Shown: positions 24,234 through 33,155 of the stretch, piece by piece
Numbering within the stretch: position 1 is the first letter of the stretch
Layout: every line of letters starts with the position of its first letter
Source: Peribacillus frigoritolerans
Lineage (GTDB): Bacteria > Bacillota > Bacilli > Bacillales > DSM-1321
NCBI RefSeq assembly: GCF_040250305.1
Contig: NZ_CP158190.1
Coordinates: 1,582,001 to 1,646,000, forward strand
DNA: 64,000 bases
Direction of reading: 5' to 3'
Translations under genes and position numbers: made by a program
The notes under the pieces: model-generated
Told to the model about the DNA's origin: nothing
Databases searched by the model: none
The model's input: the letters and a program-made list of their open reading frames with translations, nothing else

Positions 24234-24614
24234 ATGGATCGATTTAAAAGCATTTTTGCAGTCGGTTTTGGAGGAGCGGCAGGAGCGATATTGCGATATT
24301 GCATAATCTTGACTGCTGGCCATTCCATCTTTCCGTTTGGAACCCTATTGATAAATATAGTAGGCAGCTTTTTGATTGGAATGATCAATGGCTATTTCGC
24401 CTCGAAAAAGAAGTCGCTTGTTTTTTTAGCGCTGGGCAGCGGGTTTTGCGGCGGCTTCACCACGATGTCCACATTTTCCCAAGAAATGGTGAATCTACTG
24501 CAGACTTCTCTGCCAATGGCGGGACTGTATCTTGGAGCTACGCTTTTATTTGGTTTGGTCGCTTGTTTCCTCGGACTGGGCCTTTTTAATAGACAAAGAG
24601 GTGACTCCCTTTGA
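24234..24614 (+). CDS. crcB1: Fluoride channel subunit CrcB/Fluc 1
   Basis: A 126-residue membrane protein with four helices. The family blocks are all present: GGAAGAILRY in TM1, GTLLINIVGSFLIG in TM2 and GSGFCGGFTTMSTFSQE in TM3, which includes the Phe/Ser lining of the fluoride path and the Na+ site. Fluc proteins form dual-topology dimers that let F- leave the cell. Two neighbouring crcB genes, as here, usually encode a heterodimer in which each partner holds one fixed orientation. The start follows GGGGGGACC. The stop overlaps the TTG of crcB2. Confidence 0.93.
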   Translation: MDRFKSIFAVGFGGAAGAILRYCIILTAGHSIFPFGTLLINIVGSFLIGMINGYFASKKKSLVFLALGSGFCGGFTTMSTFSQEMVNLLQTSLPMAGLYLGATLLFGLVACFLGLGLFNRQRGDSL

Positions 24615-24973
24615 TTGAGGTTCTTTCAGTTTTTATAGGAGGCTTTTTTGGGGCGGCCTCTAGATATGTCTTGCAGATTATTTTTAATAGGCTATTGCCA
24701 GCGGTCTCTATACCCATTAGCATTTTACTGATTAACCTTATAGGTTCCTTTGGGCTGGGAATGGTGTTTCCGCAAAAAGAGAGCTGGGCTTTATCTTTGC
24801 AGGTTTTTCTGGCGATAGGTTTCCTGGGTGCTTTTACGACCTTTTCGACATTCAGTATGGAAACGCTTGAACTTATTAGAAAACACCGTTATATAGATAG
24901 CCTTATCTATATAACGGTGTCTGTTTTAGGGTGTATCGGCACTTTCCTGTGTGGCTATTTAAGTATGGTATAA
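24611..24973 (+). CDS. crcB2: Fluoride channel subunit CrcB/Fluc 2
   Basis: A 120-residue partner of CrcB1 with the same motifs: GGFFGAASRYVL, SILLINLIGSFGLGM and GFLGAFTTFSTFSMET. It starts at a TTG that overlaps the crcB1 stop (TTGA), preceded by GAGGTG six bases away, so the two are translationally coupled. It presumably inserts opposite to CrcB1. Codons 91-104 contain a perfect 17-bp inverted repeat (24883-24920) over the KHRYIDSLIYITVS stretch, unusual inside a coding region. Confidence 0.92.
   Translation: MIEVLSVFIGGFFGAASRYVLQIIFNRLLPAVSIPISILLINLIGSFGLGMVFPQKESWALSLQVFLAIGFLGAFTTFSTFSMETLELIRKHRYIDSLIYITVSVLGCIGTFLCGYLSMV
24883..24920. repeat. Perfect 17-bp inverted repeat inside crcB2
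   Basis: Arms ACACCGTTATATAGATA (24883-24899) and TATCTATATAACGGTGT (24904-24920) with a 4-nt GCCT loop. Transcribed, it would be a very stable hairpin 50 bp before the end of the gene. Confidence 0.95.
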
Positions 24974-25143
24974 CCTTTATGGCATTACCTTTGATACTGG
25001 TAAAAAAAACCTGGTTTTCTCGGATATACTTCTAATGCTATAATTCATAGGAGTCCATTACAAATGATACATGGCAACAAGTTGTTTTATCCGCACAGGT
25101 TTTGTTAATAAGTCTGGCTGTTTTCCCCTGTGTTCTTTTTCTA

Positions 25144-26016
25144 TCATTTTTCGGTTTGTAGCTCGTAAACAGTCAACTCTGGACGTGAAAGAAAACGATA
25201 GGGGAGACGGGTAGTGCCAAGCCCTCTATTAACATGTAACGTTAATGAATCGATTTCATATGTGCCTTCCCGGTACTTTTCAGCGTATGGAGGAGTTACA
25301 AGGGCACCGGCAAACGGAATTTGTACTTGGCCTCCATGACTGTGACCGCTAATTTGATACTGGATGTCGTAAGTCCTTGATATGTCGGCAAGGTCAGGGG
25401 CATGTGAAAGCATAATGGTGAATACTCCTTCCGGGATGCCGGAAAGGGCTTTTTCAAAATCCGGCTTTCCTAGCATGGCATCATCAACCCCGGCAATGAT
25501 TATTTCTTCAGCCGTCAATAAGGTTATCTTAGCTGAGGTATTCTGCAACATGGTAAAATGGGATTTTTCCATGATATCGCTGTAAATTTCTGAGCCATAT
25601 CCCCCATGATCATGGTTACCGTAGATGCTGAACTTTCCAAGCGGCGCTTTGAGCTGATTCAAAACAAGAGGGATTTTCTGGTGAGCCTTGTATTTATTAG
25701 GCTGGTCCATTAAATCTCCGGTAAATAAAATAACATCAGGGTCCAGTTGGTTTATCTTATTGACAATTGCTTGTAAATCTTTAAGCTGAAATTGAAAGCC
25801 TAAATGCGTATCACTGAATTGGACCATTTTCATGCCATGAAAACCTTTTGGGATAAGCGGATGGCTGATAATTTTATGCTTGGTTTCTAACCATTTCGGC
25901 TCCAAATTATGGGCATAATAGTTTCCGCCAATACCTAAACCGGTTAAGGTAGCCAATGTACCAAGACTTTTCTTTAAAAATGTTCTTCTTGATATGGGTT
26001 TATTCAAATTAATCAA
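25144..26016 (-). CDS. ykuE: Tat-exported metallophosphoesterase YkuE
   Basis: A 290-residue calcineurin-like phosphoesterase. The N-terminus carries a twin-arginine signal (SRRTFLKK) and hydrophobic core, then metal motifs FSDTHLG, FTGDLMDQ, YGNHDHGG, LSHAPD and SGHSHGGQ in the normal order. In B. subtilis YkuE is exported by TatAyCy to the cell wall and needs a metal ion. The start is a TTG (26016 or 26007); both keep the Arg-Arg motif and neither has a strong ribosome binding site. No tat genes are in the window. The gene diverges from the SLC13 transporter. Confidence 0.9.
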   Translation of the reverse strand: MINLNKPISRRTFLKKSLGTLATLTGLGIGGNYYAHNLEPKWLETKHKIISHPLIPKGFHGMKMVQFSDTHLGFQFQLKDLQAIVNKINQLDPDVILFTGDLMDQPNKYKAHQKIPLVLNQLKAPLGKFSIYGNHDHGGYGSEIYSDIMEKSHFTMLQNTSAKITLLTAEEIIIAGVDDAMLGKPDFEKALSGIPEGVFTIMLSHAPDLADISRTYDIQYQISGHSHGGQVQIPFAGALVTPPYAEKYREGTYEIDSLTLHVNRGLGTTRLPYRFLSRPELTVYELQTEK

Positions 26017-26167
26017 CCTATCTAATATAAAAATGTTACTTCCTCATACTAACAAACAATATACATAAATTGAAGAAAATATCTTCTATAATCCTATGAA
26101 AAACATGTAAACTGGGGTTTGATGAAACCGTATCCGGTTTGAAATTGAACATCTATACGGAGGTAAC

Positions 26168-28027
26168 ATGATGACCGAACCAATGTTTATTACACTGATT
26201 ATACTTCTATGCGCGATTGCGCTTTTTATACAAGGAAAATTTCGAGCTGATTTAATTGCACTTAGTGCACTATCCATACTGGGTTTATTGGGGATTCTTA
26301 CATTGGATGAACTGGTGGCCGGGTTTGCGAATCAAGTGGTCATCATGCTGGCAGGGCTATTCATCGTCGGTGCCGGCCTGTTAAATACAGGAATCGTGGA
26401 AAAGGCAGGAAATAAGTTGTTAGGTTTATGTGGGGGCAGTGAATGGAAATCGCTGCTTATCGTCATGCTGACTGCAGGAATATTAAGTGCATTTTTAAGT
26501 GGAACAGGAATTGTTTCCATACTGCTTCCGCTGGTTATGAGCATGGCCTTACAACAAAAAACAAGTCCGACAAGGTATTTATTGCCCCTTGCCTACGCAA
26601 GCAGTATTGGGGGGCTATTAACACTTACCGGTACTCCCTCCAATATGATCGTTGCTGATGTATTTAGGCAAAACGGAATAGGGACTTTAGAATTTTTTGA
26701 CTTTACACCTGTTGGCTTAATCGCCTTTGCGGCAGGGTTATTCTTCATGTTGACACTCGGGCGCCTGTTGCTTCCCGAGAAAACGATTGCCGCGAACAAC
26801 AGTGTCAAGGGACTGTCGGCAGGGGAGCTTGCCGGCATGTACAAAGTATATGACCGATTGCATTATCTGCATATACCCGCTACTTCCGATATTGTTGGAG
26901 AAAGGCTGTCAGACCTCCAGCTTCCTATTCAGTATGAATTGACTTTGATTGAAATCCAGCGGAAGCCAAAGGACAAGCAATTGCCACTGCTGCAAAGACA
27001 GCTGACGATTTCAGCCAGGGCGGATGAAGTTCTTCATCCTGAAGATGTCATTTTGGTGTTTGGAGAAGAAGAAGCAGTCGAGAGGTTGGCACTTAACTAT
27101 GAACTGGAGTTTAAACATTTCAATACCGAACAAATAAAGAAACATTTTCTTAGCAGTAGATTTGGATTGACAGAAATATTGATCGTCCCGAATTCGGATT
27201 ATGAAAATCAAACCTTGATAGATGTGCATTTTCGTGAGAAATACCAATGTAATGTGCTGGCAATCAATCGGAATGGCGAATATATTCAAGCGGATGTCGG
27301 AACGGAACGCTTGAAACCGGGTGATGCAATCCTGATACATGGAGAATGGGAGAACATTGAGAGGATTTCCTCGGATTTACAGGATGTCATCGTTATTGGA
27401 AGTACCTCGGAAGATGGCTCTCCGGTTCACTCCAGGGGCAAAGCATGGATCGCCTTGGGAATCACTGCATTGATGGTCATTCTTTTATCGATGGAGTCCG
27501 TACCTGCTGTACTATCAGTATTGACGGCAGCATTGTTGATGGTGATCACTGGCTGTGTCCGTTCGATGGAGGATGCTTACCAAAAGATTAACTGGGAACC
27601 TGTTCTCTTGATTGCTGCCATGTTCGGAATAACGGCTGCTTTGGATAATACGGGTGGAGTGAGAATGATAAGTGATTGGCTGACCGTTTTATTCAGTAAT
27701 ATCGGGGCACACGGCATATTGGCGGTCTTTTACCTCCTGACACTGCTACTGAGCCAATTCATCCCGTATGGAGCCGCCACGGTAATCATGACGCCCATTG
27801 CCCTGACATCTGCGGTGAATCAAGGAATCGATCCGCTTCCTGTGTTTCTATGCCTTGCCGTTGCTGGCAGTTTGGCGTTATCCACTCCAAGGGTTGCCAC
27901 TACCAACGCGCTTGTCATGACGGCGGGTGATTACAAGCATAAAGATTTTATCATAATCGGGATTTCCATACAGATCTTCATTGGTGTTATCATGGTGATC
28001 ACGATTCCGTGGTTCTTCCCTTTTTGA
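26168..28027 (+). CDS. SLC13-family transporter with two RCK_C domains
   Basis: A 619-residue membrane protein. About five helices, including the SGTGIVSILLPLV hairpin motif and LTGTPSNMIVADVF, form the first half. A cytoplasmic insert of about 200 residues holds two TrkA-C (RCK_C) domains (about 225-315 and 320-405), then a second helical half with FIPYGAATVIMTPIAL and ATTNALVMTAGDY. This is the YfbS-like SLC13/ArsB-type layout, probably a Na+-coupled transporter of a dicarboxylate, sulfate or similar anion. RCK_C domains can bind small ligands such as c-di-AMP, but that is not shown here. GGAGGTAAC precedes the tandem ATGs. Confidence 0.87.
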   Translation: MMTEPMFITLIILLCAIALFIQGKFRADLIALSALSILGLLGILTLDELVAGFANQVVIMLAGLFIVGAGLLNTGIVEKAGNKLLGLCGGSEWKSLLIVMLTAGILSAFLSGTGIVSILLPLVMSMALQQKTSPTRYLLPLAYASSIGGLLTLTGTPSNMIVADVFRQNGIGTLEFFDFTPVGLIAFAAGLFFMLTLGRLLLPEKTIAANNSVKGLSAGELAGMYKVYDRLHYLHIPATSDIVGERLSDLQLPIQYELTLIEIQRKPKDKQLPLLQRQLTISARADEVLHPEDVILVFGEEEAVERLALNYELEFKHFNTEQIKKHFLSSRFGLTEILIVPNSDYENQTLIDVHFREKYQCNVLAINRNGEYIQADVGTERLKPGDAILIHGEWENIERISSDLQDVIVIGSTSEDGSPVHSRGKAWIALGITALMVILLSMESVPAVLSVLTAALLMVITGCVRSMEDAYQKINWEPVLLIAAMFGITAALDNTGGVRMISDWLTVLFSNIGAHGILAVFYLLTLLLSQFIPYGAATVIMTPIALTSAVNQGIDPLPVFLCLAVAGSLALSTPRVATTNALVMTAGDYKHKDFIIIGISIQIFIGVIMVITIPWFFPF

Positions 28028-28035
28028 TCAGACTT

Positions 28036-28067
28036 AAGGCATTGTTCCATTATGGACAATGCCTTTT
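28036..28067 (+). terminator. Terminator of the SLC13 gene
   Basis: Stem AAGGCATTGT/ACAATGCCTT, extended by TCC/GGA around an ATTA loop, then TTTTC and T-rich sequence. Confidence 0.75.
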
Positions 28068-28224
28068 CAATTTATTTTTTTCAAATGGATAGGATGAACG
28101 GGTATTTTAATGTTCTGAAAAAAGAGTTGTTCAGTAGGAATTAAAATTATTTATTATCAATGCCAGAAACTAATGGTATAATTTTGGCATATTGGTGTTT
28201 TCGTAATTAGGGGGAAGATGCATC

Positions 28225-29430
28225 ATGGATACAGAAAAGATATTAAAGAATTTAGACAAGGTGACACCATTCTTTCAACCGATTTTCAGTGCAGATCAAC
28301 ATCAGGTAATCGGGTATGAAATTCTAGGGCGCTATGAGGAACAAGCGGAATATAAAAGCCTTGGCCCTTTTTTTCACGATTCTGCAGTGCCGGAAGAGTA
28401 TAGGGTGGAAGTGGATAATTACGTACTTGAAATTGCCTTGGAGAGAATAAAAGACTATGGTGAAGATTTTCTTATCTTTATCAACAGAGATCCTAATTTG
28501 CTTATGCTGGATCATGGCGAAGAATTCATGGAGATTTTACATCGTCATTTTCAACCGGAGGAAATGCACCGGATCGTGCTGGAATTATCAGACACGATCA
28601 GTCCGGATAACTTAGATCCTTTGCAGCATGTGCTTGCTTACTTTAAAACATATGGGATTAAGATAGCTTTAGATCATTTAGGGCAAGATACGCAATTGGA
28701 CCGAATCGCACAGATTTCTCCGAATATTTTAAAAGTTAACCTGGACCAGCTTCGCATTTCAGGTGGAGATGCCTATCAGGTCATCCTGTTTTCTCTAAGC
28801 ATGCTTGCACGGAAAATCGGCGCCAATTTACTATTTGAGAACATTGAATCCGAATACCAGCTTCGCTTTGCATGGAAGAATGGGGGGCGATATTATCAAG
28901 GGTATTTTTTGGCGAAACCGGAAGGCGAGTTCATTAATAAAGATTTACTTCGTGAAAAATTCCATCAAGAATGTCAGTCTTTCATTTCTTTAGAGACCAA
29001 GAAGCTTGAAGCCGTTTATCAAAAGACTTTGCAATTCAACGAGAATATGCAAAACTTCTTAAAACAGCAAAAGCGGGCCAGCTCCCATGAAGAGTTTCTC
29101 GGAGTTTTGGCGAAAAAGTTGGATTCCGTATGTTTTCGGCTTTATATTTGTGATGAAGAGGGGTATCAAAAATCTCCCAATATCCTCCATAAGGACGGGC
29201 AATGGTTAGTCCAACCGAGCTATATGAATAAAAATTGGAGCTGGAGACCTTATTTTCTCGAAAATATCGTAAAGATGCGTAATGGGAAAACAGGAATACT
29301 ATCCGATTTATACAGTGATATCGAAACGGGAGAAACCATTCGGACCTTTTCATATCCCCTGAATAATAAGGAATACATATTCTGTGATCTTTCTTATAGT
29401 TATTTATATGAAAATGAAGCACTATTATAA
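28225..29430 (+). CDS. ykuI: EAL-domain c-di-GMP-binding protein YkuI
   Basis: A 401-residue protein. Residues 10-250 form an EAL-like barrel and residues about 255-400 the YkuI_C (PAS-like) domain. The usual EVLxR is IGYEILGR and the later DDFG-type motif is LDHLGQD, so catalytic acids are partly altered; B. subtilis YkuI binds c-di-GMP but has no clear phosphodiesterase activity. A c-di-GMP effector role is thus more likely than degradation. ATG with GGGGGAAG upstream. It lies two genes before the ykuJ/ykzF/darB cluster. Confidence 0.9.
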   Translation: MDTEKILKNLDKVTPFFQPIFSADQHQVIGYEILGRYEEQAEYKSLGPFFHDSAVPEEYRVEVDNYVLEIALERIKDYGEDFLIFINRDPNLLMLDHGEEFMEILHRHFQPEEMHRIVLELSDTISPDNLDPLQHVLAYFKTYGIKIALDHLGQDTQLDRIAQISPNILKVNLDQLRISGGDAYQVILFSLSMLARKIGANLLFENIESEYQLRFAWKNGGRYYQGYFLAKPEGEFINKDLLREKFHQECQSFISLETKKLEAVYQKTLQFNENMQNFLKQQKRASSHEEFLGVLAKKLDSVCFRLYICDEEGYQKSPNILHKDGQWLVQPSYMNKNWSWRPYFLENIVKMRNGKTGILSDLYSDIETGETIRTFSYPLNNKEYIFCDLSYSYLYENEALL

Positions 29431-29504
29431 AAAACGATTCATGAATATAATCGCTTTAAATGTGTAACGATAAGCAGAAATGATGCGCTTGGAGGAGACA
29501 TATT

Positions 29505-29732
29505 TTGAGCACGTACATCTGGATTCTAATCATAATCGTTACAGTCATGGCGTTATATCTGCTCTTTTATACTTATTCTGTGGCAAGGGCACAGAAAGTG
29601 AAAGCCAGATATGATTCGACTATCGATGATTCAGTTAAAGAACATCCTTATTTAAAGAACCCGATATTCGTTTCTCTTTTAGTTGGGACGATTTTGGTTG
29701 CCGGTTTTATTTTTTACTATGCTTTTCGATAG
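29505..29732 (+). CDS. Small two-helix membrane protein
   Basis: A 75-residue protein. TM1 spans about residues 5-25, a hydrophilic segment 28-48 (RAQKVKARYDSTIDDSVKEHPYL) follows, and TM2 spans about 52-73. It starts at TTG with GGAGGAG 8 bp upstream. The terminator right behind supports an independent gene. I do not recognise the family. Confidence 0.75.
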   Translation: MSTYIWILIIIVTVMALYLLFYTYSVARAQKVKARYDSTIDDSVKEHPYLKNPIFVSLLVGTILVAGFIFYYAFR

Positions 29733-29740
29733 CTGTAAGA

Positions 29741-29774
29741 AGAAGATTTCAATATCATGAAATCTTCTTTTTTA
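29741..29774 (+). terminator. Terminator of the small membrane protein gene
   Basis: Stem AGAAGATTTCA/TGAAATCTTCT with an ATATCA loop, then six T. Confidence 0.88.
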
Positions 29775-29913
29775 TTGTGAAGAATGGGCAATGATTTCAA
29801 GGTCTAACGGAGAATGTGATTTTGTAGTTTGGCTTTGATCTGGACGGGTATTGAAAGACATGGGCAAAAATCCGAATCATTAGGAGAAATTCTATAACTA
29901 GGAGATGATTGTA

Positions 29914-30399
29914 ATGAGTAAATATTTAGTTGCATGTCTTGCCAGTATCCTTCTAATTTTAAGTGGGGGATTCACTGCTTCAGCGGAGGGCTTACATAGA
30001 GAGGAAGTGCTATCCTTAGTACAGGATGCCATGGAGAATCAAGGCTCGATCAGTGAGGAAGTACGTACTAAGGAAGCGATTGAAGGGAAGTTGGATAAAC
30101 ATTTCACAGATGATTTCATCGAGAAGTTCGTCCAAGCGAATGTAGTGAAAGTTGATGGCGGTTATACCGCATTTGGATCAGATTTCGCTCCATATTATAT
30201 CCCATTTTTCAGCTACGACAAAAATACGGAAATTAAATATGCCAAAAACGGTGATTTCATTTATGTTCAGGAGGAATTCCAGGACACAGGGGACGGACCT
30301 GTATCGATGGAAAAACATGTTGAATCAGTTACTTTGAAAAAGGAAAATGGAGTTTGGAAGATAATGGACGTAAAGTATGGAAGTAAAAAAATGAAATAA
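29914..30399 (+). CDS. Secreted protein resembling DUF3993
   Basis: A 161-residue protein with a cleavable signal peptide (MSKYLVACLASILLILSGGFTASA, cut after ASA). The mature part includes VQDAMENQGSISEEVRTKEAIEGKLDKHFTDDFIEKF and GGYTAFGSDFAPYYIPFFSYD, a pattern I associate with the DUF3993 family of Bacillus. No catalytic motif is seen. TAGGAG 9 bp before the ATG at 29914 decides the start; the ATG at 29905 abuts it. It ends at a strong bidirectional terminator. The family name is from memory. Confidence 0.75.
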   Translation: MSKYLVACLASILLILSGGFTASAEGLHREEVLSLVQDAMENQGSISEEVRTKEAIEGKLDKHFTDDFIEKFVQANVVKVDGGYTAFGSDFAPYYIPFFSYDKNTEIKYAKNGDFIYVQEEFQDTGDGPVSMEKHVESVTLKKENGVWKIMDVKYGSKKMK

Positions 30400-30449
30400 G
30401 GGATTTAGAGGAAAGTCCTAAAAAGCTGAAAAGTATGGAGGCTGAAATG

Positions 30450-30489
30450 AAAAAGTCCAAGGAAGGTTACAGCCTTCCCTGGACTTTTT
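30450..30489. terminator. Bidirectional terminator
   Basis: Stem AAAAAGTCCA-GGAAGG/CCTTCC-TGGACTTTTT with single-base bulges, between two convergent genes. Confidence 0.88.
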
Positions 30490-30490
30490 G

Positions 30491-30724
30491 TTATATATTC
30501 AGTTCTTTCTTTATTTCGTCCAATTCAAAACCAATAATGGCTTTCCCATCGATGACGACCGTCGGTGTGGAATAGGCGCCATATTTATTCATTAGTTCTT
30601 TTCGTGCATGTCCATCCGCTTTAATATCTTTTTCTTTGTATACGACATTATTATCATCAAAGAACATTTTCATGATTTTGCAGGGAGGGCAATCAGGTTG
30701 GGTATAGAGCGTAACGTCTTTCAT
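30491..30724 (-). CDS. Glutaredoxin/thioredoxin-like protein
   Basis: A 77-residue NrdH/glutaredoxin-type protein. The redox motif is CPPC (QPDCPPCKIM, Cys12 and Cys15) and the cis-proline loop is TPTVVIDG. It would reduce disulfides or receive electrons from a thioredoxin-like system in the cytoplasm. GGAGGAATGAA precedes the ATG. It is upstream and separate from the metallo-beta-lactamase gene. No nrd genes are near. Confidence 0.88.
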   Translation of the reverse strand: MKDVTLYTQPDCPPCKIMKMFFDDNNVVYKEKDIKADGHARKELMNKYGAYSTPTVVIDGKAIIGFELDEIKKELNI

Positions 30725-30815
30725 TTCATTCCTCCATATATGCTTTAGTAAGGTTCACTTTTTCATTATAGAGAATGCCACGACATTTGAATAGGGATAA
30801 ACCTTAAGGATCCTT

Positions 30816-31775
30816 TTACCGATCTTTCTCCTGTTTTACAAGATAGTCTATCAATCCCATGGAACAAACGTTCAGGTCCATGGCAATGATATCAAAAACT
30901 GGATGATCAGCGGTGATTCCTTTTTCGCCTAAATGAACAGCGACTTCCGTGAAAATATTTTTACTGGTTGCTGCCACTTGATCCTCGAAGCTAGCATATT
31001 CCCTATATGCCATTTTGGCAGTCTCCACAAATTTAGGCAGCCAGTAATGAAGTTGTTTATATACTTCCTTAGGGTTTTCCGATACGCCGTAATGGCCAAA
31101 ATATATACGTTCGACGCCGATGCTTTCATACAAATCCGCTGCAGCAAGCATCGCACCGGGATTAAATTGGTTCGGCGATGTGGACGGTAAGTAAAATTCC
31201 AAACCTTCATCATCGAGTTCACGATAATAGATGCCTACGGTGTCACCTGAAAACATCCCTTTTGAAACTGAATCGAAAATGCTTAAATGATGGTTTGCGT
31301 GTCCTGGCGTGTCATAAAAGGTCAACTTGGAATTTTCACTTGTTTTTAGCGATTCGCTATCATGTTTAGTCAGGATTCTATCTAATGGAATAGGTAATAT
31401 CGGATCGAAAAGCTTGTTGAATTCTTCACCATAGACTGCTTTAGCCCCAGCGATCAAACGTGTTGGATCTTCTAGATGCCGTGCGCCTTTTGGGTGAACG
31501 ATCACTTTCGCATTCGGACAATGCTGTAAAAAAAGTCCAGCTCCGCCTGCATGGTCCAAATGAATATGGGTAAGAATGATATATGTAATATCTTCGAGGG
31601 CGATTCCCAAATGTTCGAGCCCCTTCATTAAGTGGGGGATGGAAGGGCTGGCAGAAGTTTCGACTAAGGTGATGTCTTCATCGGCAATTACATATGTTCC
31701 TGTACGATCTCTTCTATCCAAATCAAAACCATCAATCAATGAAATGCGATATCCAAGCTCACTAATGTTTTGCAA
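30816..31775 (-). CDS. MBL-fold metallo-hydrolase
   Basis: A 319-residue metallo-beta-lactamase-fold protein. The metal motif is THIHLDHAGG, later ligands are in DTPGHANHHLS and FSGDTVGI, and FGHYGV supplies the last His. A helical C-terminal extension (about residues 230-315) resembles glyoxalase-II-like MBL hydrolases of Bacillus. It starts at TTG with GGGGGT about 9 bp upstream. It is transcribed as a single unit. Substrate unknown; a thioester or lactone is possible. Confidence 0.83.
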   Translation of the reverse strand: MQNISELGYRISLIDGFDLDRRDRTGTYVIADEDITLVETSASPSIPHLMKGLEHLGIALEDITYIILTHIHLDHAGGAGLFLQHCPNAKVIVHPKGARHLEDPTRLIAGAKAVYGEEFNKLFDPILPIPLDRILTKHDSESLKTSENSKLTFYDTPGHANHHLSIFDSVSKGMFSGDTVGIYYRELDDEGLEFYLPSTSPNQFNPGAMLAAADLYESIGVERIYFGHYGVSENPKEVYKQLHYWLPKFVETAKMAYREYASFEDQVAATSKNIFTEVAVHLGEKGITADHPVFDIIAMDLNVCSMGLIDYLVKQEKDR

Positions 31776-31958
31776 CAGTATCTACCCCCAGAAAATTTTT
31801 CATGTACAAAATCCATTCCTTATTTTATTCTGTTAATAGTGCCATGTAAAGAATGAAGTTTTAAATTATTCTGAATTTATTTCAGCGTGGCTACTGGATA
31901 GAAAAGTATGGTATAGTGAAACCTATCGAAAAGGTTTTATTCAGAAAGGAGAGGGAGT

Positions 31959-32198
31959 ATGTCTCAATTACAGGGCATTCTTACCAGATTGAAAAGTCTT
32001 CAAGAGCAAGCGAAGGAATCTGAATCTGCTCAACGTTTTTTTGAAATAGATGGTGTGAAAAAGTGCCAGGTTACATATTTCAGCAAAACAGAAATGTTCG
32101 AGCTTGAAGTATACAGTGATAAAGGGAAATCATCTAAATATCAATTCGATAATATTGATATGATTACCATTGAAATCTTTGATCTTCTTCAATCTTAA
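31959..32198 (+). CDS. ykuJ: YkuJ family protein
   Basis: A 79-residue soluble protein: N-terminal helix (SQLQGILTRLKSLQEQAKES), then a beta-rich part (GVKKCQVTYFSKTEMFELEVY, SSKYQFDNIDMITIEIFDLL). This is the YkuJ family, of unknown function but known fold. AGAAAGGAGAGGGAGT gives a strong start. It is followed by a terminator, then ykzF and darB, as in B. subtilis, but ykuK, which lies between ykuJ and ykzF there, is missing. Confidence 0.88.
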   Translation: MSQLQGILTRLKSLQEQAKESESAQRFFEIDGVKKCQVTYFSKTEMFELEVYSDKGKSSKYQFDNIDMITIEIFDLLQS

Positions 32199-32207
32199 AA
32201 AAATCAC

Positions 32208-32240
32208 AAAAAGCCGCCTTCCATTGGAAGCGGCTTTTTT
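32208..32240 (+). terminator. Terminator of ykuJ
   Basis: Stem AAAGCCG-CTTCC/GGAAG-CGGCTTT followed by T residues. Confidence 0.85.
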
Positions 32241-32313
32241 ATTGTGAACCGGTCAATTTTTACTTGAATGAAGTAGTGATTTTTACGACATCTTATTAAT
32301 TGGAGGGATGTAA

Positions 32314-32460
32314 ATGAAAAATCCAATGGTAATATGCCCGGTATGCGGTGAGGAAAGGGAAATGGAAAATGTATTAACGGCACAATCCAACCAAAATGTG
32401 ATTTACCAATGCCCGGAATGCGGTTTTAAACAGGTTAACATCAAAACTAGTAAGGGCTAA
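32314..32460 (+). CDS. ykzF: Small zinc-ribbon-like protein (YkzF-like)
   Basis: A 48-residue protein with two CxxC pairs: ICPVCGEE near the N-terminus and YQCPECGF in the middle, the pattern of a one-zinc ribbon. GGAGGGAT lies 7 bp before the ATG. It sits between ykuJ and darB, the position of B. subtilis ykzF. Its role is unknown. Confidence 0.75.
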   Translation: MKNPMVICPVCGEEREMENVLTAQSNQNVIYQCPECGFKQVNIKTSKG

Positions 32461-32582
32461 GGGGCTATTGCTGAAATCCCGCCGTTTGGGATTTTATTGG
32501 TCTAGGAATGAGCCTTTTCTGCTTACATATGTTAAACTATAGAAAGAGCTGTATATAAAAACATATGGTAAGGGGTTTTAAC

Positions 32583-33023
32583 ATGATCGGTACTCATGAT
32601 GGGGATTTATTGGAATCCAGCGTTAAAGACTTAATGATTTCTTCTGAACGCGTGGCCCACGTGCAGGTAACCAATAATTTAGAACATGCACTATTGGTAT
32701 TAACAAAGAGCGGTTATACGGCCATTCCTGTGTTAGATCCGATGTATAAACTGCATGGTTTAATCAGCACACCAGTCATTCTTGATTCAATCTTGGGACT
32801 GGAACGAATTGAATTTGATAATCTTGAGAATAAAAAAGTTTCCGAAATAATGAATATAGAAATACCTCGCCTGCATATTGAAGATACATTGACCAAGGGT
32901 GTGGAATTGTTGATTGATCATCCGTTTGTCTGTGTAGAGAATGACGAACATGTATTTGAAGGGATCTTAACGAGAAGGGCAATCTTGAAAAAGGTATTTA
33001 AACAAAATACACCTGACAAATAA
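32583..33023 (+). CDS. darB: CBS-domain c-di-AMP sensor DarB (CbpB, YkuL)
   Basis: A 146-residue protein of two CBS motifs (about 15-70 and 78-140) with no output domain: LMISSERVAHVQVTNNLEHALLVLTKSGYTAIPVLD and VSEIMNIEIPRLHIEDTLTKGVELLIDHPFVCVEN. In B. subtilis DarB binds c-di-AMP; the free form stimulates Rel (ppGpp synthesis) and pyruvate carboxylase. AAGGGG 8 bp before the ATG at 32583 decides the start over the ATG at 32565. Its neighbours ykuJ and ykzF are conserved. KtrC, part of a c-di-AMP-responsive K+ system, is 5.5 kb away. Confidence 0.9.
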   Translation: MIGTHDGDLLESSVKDLMISSERVAHVQVTNNLEHALLVLTKSGYTAIPVLDPMYKLHGLISTPVILDSILGLERIEFDNLENKKVSEIMNIEIPRLHIEDTLTKGVELLIDHPFVCVENDEHVFEGILTRRAILKKVFKQNTPDK

Positions 33024-33053
33024 GCAAGGCATAAAATGATGATGGTTAACCTC

Positions 33054-33088
33054 AAGACTCGCCAGTTGGCGAGTTTTCTTGTTTTTTT
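33054..33088 (+). terminator. Terminator of darB
   Basis: Stem AAGACTCGCCA/TGGCGAGTTTT with a GT loop, followed by more T. Confidence 0.85.
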
Positions 33089-33155
33089 ACATATTCAATC
33101 CAGCTAGTGGTAAAGTCTATAAAAACAATTAAGGTCTAAGGGGAGGATGCGGGAA

